Counted from the stretch's first letter, positions 1 through 13,639 are shown. The stretch is 64,000 nucleotides of DNA from Diphasiastrum complanatum (GCA_029204225.1 CM055095.1:59542865-59606864), one strand, 5' to 3'. The notes: generated by a model not told the origin, from the sequence alone. Numbers and translations: made by a program.

Positions 1-99
1 GGTTTCACATCCATTTAATGGATCTTCATCTGGGTGATATTAGTTCTCATCAAATAGGTGGTGAAGGAACTGTCAACCTAAATTTCCAACTTTTAGCTT

Positions 100-950
100 C
101 TCATGTCGAATTGCATCCCTGATTTCTTCATCAAATATTGCATGGCTATAGCTATATAGCATATAGCTAAGGTGACAAAGGGCATCTTTGTCTTACCCCA
201 CTTTGAATGCTAAATCTACTCAATTATTTCTCATTGAAGATATAAGAGAGTCCCAAATTCTTTATAATAAACGAAAAAATAGTTCCAACTTATCCATCAA
301 AAGCCTTTTTTAGGTCTAGACGATAAATAACTTGTTAAAAAAAAAAAAAAATCCAATTCCACCATAAATCGAAAACATTATCCAAAGTACTCAGTCTTCC
401 TACTTGAAACCACCTTGTTTGTTTTTTAAATGAAAAAGCAAAAAATCCAACTTCTTGGCAATGAACTTCAAGGTTATCTATAATGAGTATTGATCATCAT
501 TCAAGATTTTTAATCTTCGTTAAAAAAATGATTCAAAATTCTTGGAAACAAGTACATTATATCCTTCATAATACCTTTTGAGATATGATACTTTTCTTAA
601 ATGATAAGCAACGGCTTCATCGTTTCTCCTTTAAAGTCATTCCAAAAAGTTCTATACATTTCCATTGAGGATTTTATCTATTCATGGATTTTGTCTCCTT
701 TAAGAATGGAAAGAGTTTCATAAAATTATTTCTCTTTTAGTGAATCTTTCGATTTGCTAATTTTGCAACATCCAGCTTCTTATCCATAAAATAGTAGTTT
801 GTCCACCAGCATAGATTTATCAATAATCTCAATTCATCATAAGACGACACAAACTTCCTTTTGATAATGTTGGGATCTATCAAAATTCTACTTCCATCTA
901 ACAAGCCTTTATAATCTTTTAGTTTTGACCTCTTCAAGAAAATCTAGTGA
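100..950 (-). mobile_element. LINE (non-LTR retrotransposon) reverse transcriptase remnant
   Basis: On the minus strand two reverse-transcriptase motifs can be read in order: LDLKKAFDG near 310-340 (the L-D-L-x-K-A-F-D block containing the first catalytic Asp) and GVRQRCPLSP near 150-185 (the G-V-R-Q-G-C-P-L-S-P block, with G changed to R). Upstream, an open stretch at 737-937 ends in KKLDVAKLANRKIH, which resembles the spacer between endonuclease and RT domains in plant L1-like LINEs (usually GDxNTKFFHxxAxxRK). The frame is broken by several stops and by a run of 15 T on the coding strand. The YxDD motif is not in the window, so the element is cut by the left edge or lost. This is a decayed fragment. 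Family assignment beyond plant L1-like LINE is not possible here. Confidence 0.72.
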
Positions 951-2909
951 TGAGTTCACCATCCTTTAGCAAATTGACTCTACATCTTTTTCTAAAGTTG
1001 TTTGTTCTACACATTTTTTTAACAACTTTTGACATCCATAGCTCTTCCTTTTTTGGCCTTTTCATTTTCCCATTCTCCCTAAAAGTTCTTAAAGTTTGTG
1101 TTGGAATACGAAAAAGATGTTGTATAGAGAATAGACTGCATTCAACACAAATTCAAGTAAATTGAGACTATTCATGTTCTCGATCAAGAAATGTCAAAGC
1201 TATATTTTGAAATCAAAAACTAGATTAGTAAATAAAACAACTCTTATTTATAAGTGAAATTGAATTATAATGTGTCAATCAATGTGTGAATATATAACTC
1301 ATATTATTGACTTCGTATTATTAATGTTTGAATTCAAATGTCTTTGAAAGCTTCTATGTTTGAATTTGTATTAAAGCCAAATCTCAATGACATTCATAGA
1401 TTTTTTTTATTGATTATTCTTTTTAGGCAAAACATAGCCTTGTGTGTACATAGGCTACGTTGCATCTGTAGCATGGTTTACTTATATTTGCAAACAAAAA
1501 ATTTGGATTTAAATTTTGTCTATATAATTGACAACCATCTATTATGTAAGTTTAGCATTGTTTAGTCATTATTGGCAAAATACAGCAAATATACTATTAA
1601 AACATAAACATCAGAGTTTTCATTTTATTGAGTGACTCTTTGATTTTTTGAACATTGTACATATTCTATATTCACTTATTGTACTGTCACATATTCTATA
1701 TACACTTACATCAAGGAATGTCACATTTCATATTTGTAAGAGTGTCTTGTTTTGAAGAGGAATGAAAAGAGATAACAAAATGCATGGATATGAATTTATA
1801 CCATCCATGAAGGTGTGCACACACACTCTTTAAAATATAGGTTAGAACATTTTTAAAACCAAATGATTAATTAAAAGAAAATACATGATTTGTTTCTAGC
1901 AAATATGTTATCGTATAATGAATGTTCTGACTTACAATTTTTTTGCAATGGAGCTTTTAAAAAATAACCCAAGTCATATCAATGCAAGTTTGAAAACATG
2001 TTTGCTAAATACAGATCTAAAAGAGTGAAATTTCATGTGTGCATGTGCATACAAATGCTATACATAAAAATCCATCCATCCACTCAATTGTAAAAATTCA
2101 TCTATCTACTCAATTGCAAATATTATAAAAAATCCATCCATCCACTCAATTGCAAATTAAAATTTGATATCATATGATCCAGTTTTTTTAGATTGTCCAA
2201 TAACCACCACGAATATTACAAAAGACGAGTATAATGGCCACAAAAAAGCACGTTCAACAGACTCAGTAACGAATCGCCAATCTGTCAGATGATCAATGAA
2301 TTCGTGCCATCTGCGTGATTGGAACGAGTAACAAATAGCTATGTTGATGAATTCTACTAGCACAACTTTTCATATCAGAGAAGGTACAGAGATGCACAAG
2401 TTGAACAGGAGCTGAAACAACAGAGAAGAAAGCAATCAAAAGAGAATCTGCCAGGCTCTCTCAGCTACGTAAGCAGGTCGACAGATTTCATGTGAATTAT
2501 AGTGAGCAGTACTGGCTTTCTGCCATGATGTCTAGGACTATCCGTGTTTTTGCAAAGCATCATTACTTTCCAAATCGAGTTCAAAGCCACTGTGAACGTC
2601 AACTCCACTTATCAACTCTTATCTTGCAACTACCTAAACATAATAAGGCTTGGTATATGCAAGTCCCTTAGAACATATGAATTCAGGTCTCGATTAAACT
2701 CAAAACCATAGATATATAGCTTATGCATAACTTGAACATTAATGTAATGTATCCATAAATGTGTGCACAACCCATTGCAAACAGAACGATACAATGATTT
2801 TTTCAAAAAATAATAGAACTCGTTAACTATAAACAAGCTGCAATTCAGATTGCTTTTAAGACTGAAGTTATTTATGAGCACTTAAACATACATTAAGAAT
2901 TGTTCTAAA
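951..2909. other. AT-rich intergenic DNA
   Basis: No coding region with recognisable similarity was found on either strand. The stretch holds a short local repeat at about 2,060-2,160, where a unit close to ATCCATCCATCCACTCAATTG recurs three times, and scattered poly-A/T runs. Open stretches of 60-80 codons exist but show no family motif and are as expected by chance. Confidence 0.5.
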
Positions 2910-5900
2910 TTATATTAAAGTACCCCCGAGATGCTCATCAACTTCCGTTTCATTCACATTTGTTTTTTGCACATCATTGGAAAATTCTTCATGCGCCTCA
3001 TCATCATCATCAAACCCATCCTTTTCAATCTGCATATCTTGCATAAGCTCCAAAGTTACTTCCTCTGACAAGCCAATGTTTTCTGCGATATCTTCATCTT
3101 GATTATGGTTGTGGTTTGAACTCAAAGTTTTTGAGGTTCTGTTTTCCTTGAAATGTGGCTATAAGATAGAACCTCATTATAAAACGCTTTTAGAAATTCT
3201 TCCTTCTTGAACAAGTCAATAAAAGAAATCAAATATCTTTTTTTCAAAAGACATGATCTCCCCAAATTCCGTATGTAAAACCGACCAAGATATAATCTGA
3301 CTCAACTGCATGAAAAAAAAATATAAGTCCTACATATATAAAAATGAGCTCACCATCCAAGATATAATCCGAATTGACTGCATGAAAAGAAAATATATAT
3401 GAGTCCTACGTATATAAAAATGAGCTCACAAAGTATATGTAAATGTCAGTAATATTTTACATTGTACAAAAGAAGAAACTATTTAAACCTGTCAATATAT
3501 CAATCAAATAATTCCATCGTCCATCACATTTGGTCCTTGGATGAACAGCTCTACCTGAGATCATGACTGTACTATACTGTGGAATGTTGCAAAGAACATG
3601 ATAGCGTCGAAGTGCTGTCTATGATGTGCTAGAGTCTTTTTTGTTTTTGGACTCGGACTTGGCAGTTCATCAAAGAGGTATTTCAAGCCTTTTTGCTTCA
3701 TCATATCTTTGGGATATGGATCGTCAATTTTTTTTGATATAAACATAAATAATGAAATGTCAAAATTCTCTGATATTGACGACCCATCTTCCTTCTCAAT
3801 GAACTTATAAAATCCAGCAGCTATTTGCACATGGCCAATACGCTTTTGTATACCTTTGAAGCAATAACTCAATAAGTCATTTGAGGGAAGGACCACAATT
3901 ATACAATAATGGGTTGATGTAGTTCTAATATCGACAAGGCGAAAAATGTTGTAGAAAGAGTCTTCTGTACAATTGGAAAAGGAAGTGTAATCAAACACAG
4001 CCAATGTAATTCGAGTTGAGGGAATTGAAACATGAAAAGGACCAAGAACATGAAGGTCGTCAATTCTGTGAATGGTCCAAGGCTCCAAAGTCTGGGTGTT
4101 ACAATTTTTGTGCACTCAATCAAACTTGTACTTAATTGATTCGATTGCTGCAAGTAGTCGTTCAGTCTTTTTATTTATATGTCGAGCTATTTCAAGCCAG
4201 CTTTTGCATTTTAGAGGCAAGTGATTTAAAAACTCTTGATTGAAATCATATTTTTCTTCTAAATAAGACCATTTTGCTTGAGGTTTACAGAGCTCTTCGA
4301 CGAAATAAGTCTTAATTGCCTTTCTTAGCAATCTCTGATCTTTAATTCTTGTGCAAAAATGCTCCAATGACATTGCTTTGTGGACATCTTCTGGTGAATT
4401 TGTTTTCTCTTCTGAGTTAAAAAAATAAACAGATCCACCAATAAGAGAATCCAACAAAATTGTCATGTCTTCTCTTTTAGCCCTTGCACGGGTCGCAAAA
4501 GATGACCTGATTATTTAAAAAACAAAATATCAAATTTGTTTCACACAATGTTTAATATAAATTTGTGAATATAAGCATATAATATTAACATATTTATCTG
4601 ACAAATAAATACCTAATATAGCTGTCATTTCAGTAGCACTGTTTGTAATTTCTCCACGACCATTTCTTAGCTTCCCTGTTTTCAACATTTGACAAACTTT
4701 TTTCCATTTCCTGCAAAAAGATCCAATTATATAATTCTTTTGGATCACTTTTTGTTGCTATGTTCGTTAACATGCTTTTGAATTTCTGCAAAACACATAC
4801 AAAATAGATCACTTGAATATCTAAGCGTGCTAGAATATCGATACTAACATAATAAAAAATTTCAAAAATAGAATTATCTTTCATTCTTCTGGTGCATGTC
4901 CACTCTTTTCGTGTCGTTTGGGTCGTCTCAATGACTCCCATTGCATTCTTGCCTGTAGTAAGAGCTCCATGTAAGAGCTTCTCAAGTGGTACTTTTCATT
5001 TAATTAAGTGCCCGAGAAAAAGCAATATAGTCTACTGGCGAAATCAAATGGCTCAAAATTTGACACTTTCTTGTTTCATAATACTTCCGGAGTCTCAAAA
5101 TTTGACACTTTCTTGTTTCATAATACTTCCGGAGTCTGTGCACATTTTCAATTTTTCCAGCTTTGCTAATTAATAAATTAAGCACTCGTTTGGCAGTCTC
5201 AATGGTATGCTGGCCATTAACTACATAGAAATGAACGTCTTTTTTGTGTACATCTTCAATGCATTTAATCTCAACCAGCTCAATTTCCCCAGATTCATTC
5301 GTTCGAAAGGGCATAACATCTGTCGGTGTGGGCACAGTCCCCGGTGTAGCGAGAAACGAGTGCACAAGTTTGCCACAATATGTGGATTAAATGGGCGACA
5401 ATTATACAATGGAGGAGGCAAAACACATTTTACAATAGAGATATTTGCGGTCGCTTTTACACCCAATGGATAACAATTTTCGTACTTTTGCAATTTCAAA
5501 ACAGATTCCTTGAAAAAATCAACCTTGTCCATCTCTGAATGGGCTATATTTTTTGGGGCTGAAACATCAATAACATTTTGCAATAATTCTTCTTTAGAGA
5601 CAATTTTTTTTCCTCTTCACACTTGGTTCATAATCATCTTCTTCTTTATCTTTCCTTTTCTTTTTGATTTTGTTATCTTCACTCTAACTATATTCGGTTG
5701 AACTGATTCTTTCCTTGATTCCGAAACATGAAAGTCTGCTCGACTAATGGCATCACGTACAATTTTAAAACCATCAAGGATTTGTATGTGAGAGACTTCA
5801 TGCAAAGAAAAGTCTATATTTCAGCCCATACGAAAACATGATGCCTCAGATTTTTTTGTGCGACAATGTTTTTCAATACATTGGACGACTACTTTCACTG

Positions 5901-6334
5901 TAGCATTCTCTTGAGCATCAAGCGCCTCCTTTAAATCCAAAACCTTTCCAACATTCTTTATCTTTAACTGGCAACACTTGATATAAACATACAAATTGAA
6001 TATTTCTTATTCCCAGGCAAACATTCGATCTCTAGGCACCATTCGTATCCCAGTGTCAGAACAGTACTCTTGTCAGCTTTTATCTCACATAAACTACGTG
6101 AATGATCTACTTCACTCATTAAAACCTCAAATTCTTCTATATTTGTGTCCGCACAGAGATCAATACAAAAGCTACATTTTAGAATGTTTATATCAGTTTT
6201 TAAATTGAACTATCATCAGGGCCAAAAAATTGTAAGACATCAGCCATAACAAGATAGATGCAACATAAATATCACAAAAGCTTTAATAGCAAGAACGTAC
6301 CTGGACTAGTCAGCTCAATGCTTGGATTAGACAT
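2910..6334 (-). pseudogene. ParB-like orphan gene, left copy (decayed)
   Basis: A multi-exon gene reads right to left. It starts at ATG 6,334 with a 34-nt first exon (MSNPSIELTSP), followed by a GT donor. The matching acceptor, CAG in the right copy, is CGG here. Later parts contain a basic KSKRKGKIKKK stretch, a block with NPHIV and VHSFLATPG, then FYVVNGQHTIETAKRVL near 5,180-5,230. That block resembles the ParB/sulfiredoxin-fold signature (V-[DN]-G-x-H-R-x-x-A), which binds or hydrolyses nucleotides. Next come a region around 4,116-4,466, an open 184-codon frame at 3,561-4,115, and an acidic, Asp-rich end at 2,910-3,150. Several frameshifts, including one near 5,967, and a 42-bp duplication break it. 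Function is unknown. The C-terminal half has a faint methyltransferase-like feel (DVRTTSTHYCIIVV), which is only a guess. The inverted partner lies at 26,148-28,404. Confidence 0.6.
5052..5135. repeat. 42-bp perfect tandem duplication inside the ParB-like gene
   Basis: Two identical 42-bp units, 5,052-5,093 and 5,094-5,135, repeat 14 residues (RLRKYYETRKCQIL) in frame on the minus strand. The right-arm copy of the gene has a single unit, so the duplication arose after the two arms separated. Confidence 0.9.
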
Positions 6335-6559
6335 CTTTAAATTCCAATGATTATTTCTAAAACAATAAATTTACCAAAAAGGCATATTAGTTTTGTCTAC
6401 AAATGACTATTTAAACCTCATAATATATTAGGGCTTGTAAATAAAAATCTTAAAGCGAGATGAAACTCTAAATTAAACAAAATCATAAATTCTGGTTTTG
6501 ATCAATTAGTACACATAATTTCATGTTAACTAAAGAACATCGAAAAAAGATTTTCTAGG

Positions 6560-9090
6560 TTCGAGTTGTGGCTCGTCAATTTCAAACTACTCTCAGATAA
6601 TTTGAGCTTATATGAAGAGGCTCAACTCGAACCAGGTTCGAGTTGAGATAAAAAGATATAAATTTGAACATTAAATTAAGTCAAAGTGAAGCTTTCCCAA
6701 CTCGAACTAGTTCCGAGTTCTTCACTTTCAAAATGCACTCACATAATTCAAGCTTATATGAAGAGGCTCAACTCGAACCAGGTTCGAGTTGATTGGTTCT
6801 TGTTGGAGAAGTTCTGAACCAATCAGAAAGGCATGTTTGATATGTCAAGTGCCATCTGCAATCAGTCTCCCTTCATTTTCCTTCAAATTTTATTACAATT
6901 GGAAGCCCATACTAATGAAAATTTGGATGTCCTTCGAGTTAAGGTGCACTATCAATTATGTCACTCTATAATTGTGAACATCAATTTGCAAAAAACCACT
7001 CACATTTGGACATAGTAGTGTAGAACTCAAACCTTGCTGAAGTGTTAGTTGCACATTCCTTGAACTCGAACCTGGTTCGAGTTCAGGTTGTTTAGATTTG
7101 AGTATAAAAGTTGGACTTCAATTTTTGACACTTTACAACTTGAACTTGCTTCAAGTTAAGGTGCACTATCTGCTGGATCACTCTATCATAGTAAATAACA
7201 ATGTGAACAAACAATGAGCTTTTGATGTAGAAGCACAACTCACTTTAATACTCGAACTTAGTTTGAGTTAAGGTGTGCTATTCATTGCATCACTCTATAT
7301 GGAAAATAACTAACAAACAATGAGCATTGGATGTAGCACCACAACTTGAACCTATGACGAGTTCACTTTGGTGTAAGATGAGTAACATAAGCACTCAATT
7401 TAGTATCAAATTATACGCATTTAGTTCATGTTAAGAGTTAGAATTACATGATAAATTATAGTATGATAAGGCTCACTTTATTGTGAATCCAACAATGCAC
7501 AACTCAAAGTTGGTTTTTGTTTCAATTTGGTATCATGTGGTGATCTAGTTTAAGGTTCACAACTATTCTTTTGACACTTTACAGCTCAAACCTCATTCGA
7601 GTTGCGGTGCACTATCCATTTTATCATCCTAAAGTGGTAACAAATACTTAGGTTCAAAGATAGCATACTCTTACAACTCCCACTTTGCTTGAGTATAGGT
7701 TTAGTATTATATGGCAAATTATAGAAATGCTTCACATGTGCTTTTACAAACATACTTCACAACACAGCTTGATTCGAGTCATAAACCCCGTTATTGGGAG
7801 TCCACCTACACTCCAAAGCTCTAAATGGTTTGCACTAGAAAAACCTATCTATGTTTACATGTACAATTCAGACTCGAACTTGGTTTTTATTAGCAACTCC
7901 AATCAGGTTTGAGTTAGAGATGCTTCATGGACTAAGCAAATCTTAGAGTCATACTTCAACACTGCAATTAGATATTTGGGCTCACTAGAGAAGGAGCCAT
8001 TTCAACTCAAACCAGGTTTGGGTTGAGATAAAAAGATATAAATTTTAATATTAAATTAAGTCAAAGTGAAGCTTTCTCAACTCGAACCTGGTTCAAGTTG
8101 AGGCTCTTCAATTTCAGAATGCCCACATAATTTAAGCTTATATGAAGAGGCTCAACTCGAACCAGGTTCGAGTTGAGATAGAAAGATCTAAATTTCAACA
8201 TTAGATTAAGCCAAAATGAAGCTTTCTCAACTAGAACCTGGTTCGAGTTGAGGCTCTTCAATTTCAAAATGTCGTCACATGATTGAAGCTTATATGAAAA
8301 GGCTCAACTCGAACCAGGTTTGAGTTGAGCTAGGAAGATGTAAATTTTAACATTAAATTAAGTCGAAGTGAAGCTTTCCCAACTCGAACATGGTTCGAGT
8401 TGAGGCTCTTCAATTTCGAAATGCCCCCACATAATTTAAGCGTATATGAAAAGGCTCAACTTGAACCAGGTTCGGGTTGAGATAAAAAGAAATAAATTTT
8501 AGCTTATATAAAGATAATCATCAACTCGAACCAGGTTCGAGTTGAAATATCTATACTTAGACCTAATTTGATTGTAATAAAATAGTGAAGGTTTCTTAAC
8601 TCGAACCTGGTTCGAGTTGTGGCTCTTCAATTTGAAATTGCCCTCACATAATTTGAGCTTATATGAGATGGCTCAACTCGAACCAAGTTCGAGTAGAGAT
8701 AAAAAGATATAAATTTTAACATTAAATTAAGTTGAAGTGAAGCTTTCTCAACTTGAACCTGGTTTGACTTGAGGTTCTTCAATTTCAAAATGCCTCCACA
8801 TAATTTCATCTTATTTGAAGATAATTATCAACTCGAACCAGGTTAGAATTGAGATATCAGTAATTAGATCTAATTTGACTACAAAGATTATATTAAAATA
8901 GTGAAGGTTTCTCAACTCGAACCTGGTTCGAGTTGAGGCTCGGCCCACAAAAATATATATAGATGAAGTAAAGTTTCAGGTTAGGAGTGTTCTTCAAGGT
9001 TACCTTTTGATTTAGTTTGAAGTCCACATCTAGTTCAAGTTAAAGGTTGAAGTTGAGATTTCTCAACTCGAACCTAGTTTAGTTGAGGCT
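6560..9090. repeat. Satellite array of 27-bp palindromes, left copy
   Basis: A palindrome of the form CTCAACTCGAACC-W-GGTTCGAGTTGAG (13 + 1 + 13) recurs at least 14 times, perfectly at 6,621-6,647, 8,151-8,177 and 8,911-8,937 and with one to four changes elsewhere. From about 8,080 to 8,940 the copies are regular. An A-centred palindrome preceded by GAAGAGG alternates with a T-centred one preceded by AAGCTTTCT, giving a dimer unit of about 153 bp built from monomers of about 75 bp. Between them lie AT-rich spacers such as AACATTAAATTAAGTC. From 6,850 to 8,000 the palindromes are more diverged. No protein is encoded. This looks like a satellite or the sub-terminal repeats of a large element. 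Confidence 0.85.
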
Positions 9091-9629
<539 letters not shown>

Positions 9630-10057
9630 CTTGACATATATATTTCATTTGTCTTAATCTGATAACACAAAATATTACGAACCCCACTAAAAGCTCTTGG
9701 GCGACATAGATAACACAACTTGAAGAAGATGATATCTAAAGTAGCTAATAATATCACAAGGCAAATGTGGAGCAACACATGTTGTAAAATCAAATTCGAC
9801 TTTCAACTCTTGAACACCTCTTAAACTCATAGGCCACACAAAAAGTGACGTAACCCTTCTCAAAGCTCCGGATAGACATAAGTGACATAACCCAACACAA
9901 AGCTCCGGGTCAAAGACGAGATGATAGTTCAAAAGAATATCCAGTAATACATGATGATTATTGAAACTATCACATTTGTCTTTCTCTGATGATACTAAAG
10001 ACGTGAATTGCAGTTCTCATATTTTGCGCAGTTATCATATTTTGCGAATTGAAAATT
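9630..10057. other. Non-coding DNA, no gene seen
   Basis: No recognisable protein or RNA. Some phrases, such as the pair around 9,840 and 9,890 containing AAAGCTCCGG and ACATAA, are repeated locally, so this may be an older part of the duplicated block that follows. Confidence 0.4.
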
Positions 10058-10660
10058 GCGTCCATCTCTAAACACGTTACTCCTCTAATACCTCTAGGTC
10101 GATTGAGGTGATGCACATTGAAGTCACGATAATCATTCAGAAGAATATCCAATAATATTAGAAGGCATGGATTGAAGCTGTCACAAGTTTTAAATTCCCG
10201 CTCGACTACAAACACCTCTCACAACACTAAGTTGATATAAAAGTTTTCATTTGTCTTTCTCTATGAGAAGACGGGGATTGAACATCGAACTTGTCATATG
10301 CTGTAAATTCCAATTTGGATTCCCGCTCATAGCTCTTGTCAATACCTCTAGGTAGACTGAGGCGAATTTGCGTCCATCTCTAAACAAGGTATCTTCTAAT
10401 AGCTCTAGGGCGATAGAGGTGATGCAAGTTGAAGTTGCAATGATCCTATACCCAGTAGCATTAGTGGATTGAACCTGTCACAAGTTGTAAACTCAAATCT
10501 TAAATTCTCGCTCGACTACAAACATCTCTCACAGCTCTAAGTTGATATAATAGTTTTCATATATCTTTCTCTATGAGAAGATGGGGATTGAACCTGTCAC
10601 ATGCTGTAAATTCAAATTTGGATTGCCGCTCATAGCTCCTCTCAACTGAGGCGATTCAAG
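10058..10660. repeat. Imperfect tandem duplication, unit about 312 bp
   Basis: Two units begin with GCGTCCATCTCTAAACA at 10,058 and 10,370. They share, in order, AGAGGTGATGCA-like text, a GCTCGACTACAAACA block, CTCTAAGTTGATATAA-like text, TCTTTCTCTATGAGAAGA and a GGATT(C/G)CCGCTCATAGCTC block. Divergence is roughly 10-15% by eye. No frame is conserved, so this is a non-coding tandem duplication of unknown origin. Confidence 0.8.
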
Positions 10661-10876
10661 TCATAGACAATATATCTGTGACTTCTATCTCTACACATAA
10701 AACACCTAGGTTGATGATTTGGATAAGATAAAACAAAGCGGACAAAGACAAAACAAAGAAAAGCAGGTGTCTTCAGTTCGAATATTCCTTCCAGTTTCAC
10801 ATTTCGTCCGGTTTCAGTTTCAACCGATTATAAGTTGGCCACTAAGCTGTGGCTTTGCACTTGTGGATTCAATAGC

Positions 10877-11365
10877 TCAGATATTCCGAGGTCTGTTCTG
10901 ACCTCCATTGCATTGTCAACAGTTTCATCAATAAATGTAGAGATTTGTTTCTACAGTGTGTACATGTATTTTCATAAATCCTAATGTAAAATAAAATTGA
11001 ATATATTTCTACATTACAAAACTTGCATCTACAACAAAAGATAGGAGATAAACATTTATGAGCAGAGGTATATAATCTAGCATTTATGAGCTGGTAATAA
11101 TCTAGCATATAATCTTTTGTGAATTGTAGAAAATGCATGAGCAGAGGTCAGAATGGACCTCATAATAATAGATGGTATACTGCCTTCAAAAGAGATAGAT
11201 ATTCCGAGGTCTATTCCGACCTTATCAACAGATTCATCAATAAAAGTATAGATTTCTTTCTAGGATGTGCAGATATATTTTCATAAATTCTAATGAAAAT
11301 AAAATTGAATGTAGTTCTACACTACAAAATGTGGATCTACAACAAAAAATAGGAGACAAACTGCT
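10877..11365. repeat. Pair of about 170-bp direct repeats spaced by about 320 bp
   Basis: 10,877-11,050 and 11,199-11,365 share GATATTCCGAGGTCT at their starts, then TTCATCAATAAA, TTTTCATAAAT and a TCTACAACAAAA block, in the same order. The intervening DNA (11,051-11,198) includes a short TAATCTAGCAT repeat. No protein is encoded. Confidence 0.78.
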
Positions 11366-13600
11366 ACAATATTGTACAAGTACCTAGAACTGCTACTAGT
11401 TGTGTTAGTCAGCTGCTTGGATGTTGTTAGAGCCCAAAAATTGGCATAAAACACTACAGAAAAATTTCATATCAAGAATCCATACAATAAATTGTCATGG
11501 GAAAATCATAGAACTGGTCAGCACAATTGAATATTCCTCTAAAAAAGACACCCAAGCTTTACAAATGTATCATAAAATTCACAGATCTATCATTTGAAAG
11601 ATATAAAAAAAATGTCAACAAAGGTCGAAACAGACGTCGGAATAGACACTGGTATGCTGTTAGAACTAGCATGACTTGATCTGAGCTCCATGCCGACCTT
11701 GAAAGTACCTCAGAAAGCTACTATGATGATCTACTTGAAATGTTATGATGAATATTGGTCCAGTATCCAATAATGAAATCTACAAAACAAAAACCAGTAT
11801 TGTAGTTTGTTTAGTTTAGTATCACAAAAAATAATTGTAACAAATTAATTTTACAAAAAGAGCAACAAACATCCATATGCAATCCAACATATCCACCAAA
11901 AAATTGGCAGGAGGATCTGGCATCGGAACAGCCATCGGAATAGACACTGATTTAACAAATCCAACAGATCCATATATTCCGATGGGTATTTCGACTCTCT
12001 GGAAGTTTGGATCTACAACACCCTCAACTATGAATCTACATCGCCCTCATCTAGCACCCTCACCTAGAATAGCCTTCAGAATAGCAAATATTGTAGATCC
12101 GCCTATCCTATTTTGACGGCCTTTCCGACCTTTCTACTTCCTCAAAAAATTGGATCCATCGACTCCTTTGCCTCAGAGAAAAGCTTGCATAGAAAATGTG
12201 GTGTCAATAAAACCAAACTGAAATAACAGTGAGATGGATACTATGATGCTAGAGAAAGAGAGAGTGAGAAAGGAGATTATCTTGCATCCAACAAATCAAA
12301 AAGCCTCCATCCATCACTTTCCCTTTCTCTCTTGACCTCCTTGCATTTGATTCTGCAAGGAGTAAACTAAGAGGAAGAGCAAGATAAACAAACAAAGTGC
12401 AAGAGGAGCAAGAAGAACAAGCAAAATGCAAGAGGAGAAAGCAAAGAGCAATAGCAAGAGAAGAAAAACGAGCACTCAAATGAGAGGAGAATAAGAAGAG
12501 CAAGGAGGATAAAGTGGGTGAGTAAGGATCAACAAACAAGGGAGAGGACAAAGACAACATGTACGTCCCTTGATTCCATCACCCACTCCTCTTCCCTCTT
12601 CGAAAATGCCACTGAAAATGTCAGTCTTTTCAAAAATTTCAAAAATTTGTCTGACCCTCAGTATACACCTCACACTAGCTTCAGTATACCGAGGACAATT
12701 CCGAGGCCCTAATTAAATTAGAATCAGTATTCCTTGCATGTTCCAAGGTGCATTCTAATTTGATGCATTCTAAATCAACCCAAAATCAATGCATTCTAAA
12801 AACACACAATTTTCAAAGATTGTCGACTCCTCCCAAGCCTTGTCAAAGAATATATAGTACACTTGACGGCACAATTTCTTATCTGCTAAATGTATTGATC
12901 ATCTGGTTAAAAGATGTCATAAGTGTCCAAACATTAACGTATTTGCCATCCAATCACTATTCTTGGGTGACCAGTGTTGGTCGCGTAACGATTTTTTATT
13001 TTCAATTCTCAGCCCTCTTATCAACTCGGTTCTAATTAAGATCCTGACCGGCGGATACACTTGTTACCCTAAACCGGCTTATGTGTAGAACCAGTGGATA
13101 TGTTCCTTTGTAAGAACCAGCCATGGTCGAGAACCGTCGGGTCCCTTTGAGCCCTGGAGAGGGGTATAACCCGAGTATCAATTCATTGTACATAACCTAA
13201 CATTCATTAATGGCTTTTAGCAAGTGACTATATTAGCAATAATCATTTGCAAAATGATTTTGTATTATTTTTATAAAAACAATACATATTGGGAACCAAA
13301 TATAGGAACCAACGGTTCTTATAGAAACCGGTCTGAACCTATTTTTGGATATCAGGAAAGCCGACAATATAGTATAGTAAAAAAATTGGCAAGAATTGAA
13401 GAGCGAGGCTAGACATGTAATGATGCACGTAGGCATGCTTCGCATATCTAGGCGTAATCCGATCTTGCAATTGTACTGCTAATTTCGAGAGACTAGTTGC
13501 ACTAGACTCAATTTTAGTTATTATATACATGTCTTTTGTTCGTCTCAATGCATTTATCTAGTTTGTTTTATGTATGGATAATCATTTCTATCAGAGGACC
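11366..13600. other. Non-coding DNA, no supported gene
   Basis: No open frame here shows family motifs. Several short phrases built on CGGAATAGACACTG (near 11,640 and 11,940) recur, and a purine-rich GAG/AAG stretch covers 12,350-12,540. Around 13,020-13,330 there are repeated AACCGG and GAACC words. The long frames at 12,249-12,560 follow from the purine bias and are not convincing genes. Confidence 0.45.
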
Positions 13601-13639
13601 ATCACATATAGAATCAGAGGCCTAGTTACACCAAAGAAT

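Noticed and set aside
3561-4115. Firm call of a DNA methyltransferase in the ParB-like gene
   Set aside because: A faint likeness only. No DPPY/NPPY-type catalytic motif or glycine-rich SAM site could be read, so it is left as a guess.
6560-9090. CRISPR array
   Set aside because: The repeated units are palindromes, but the spacers are similar to each other and AT-rich, not unique, and the host is a plant.
12249-12673. Minus-strand Ser/Leu-rich frames
   Set aside because: They follow from a purine-rich plus strand; no family motif and no codon pattern typical of the real genes here.
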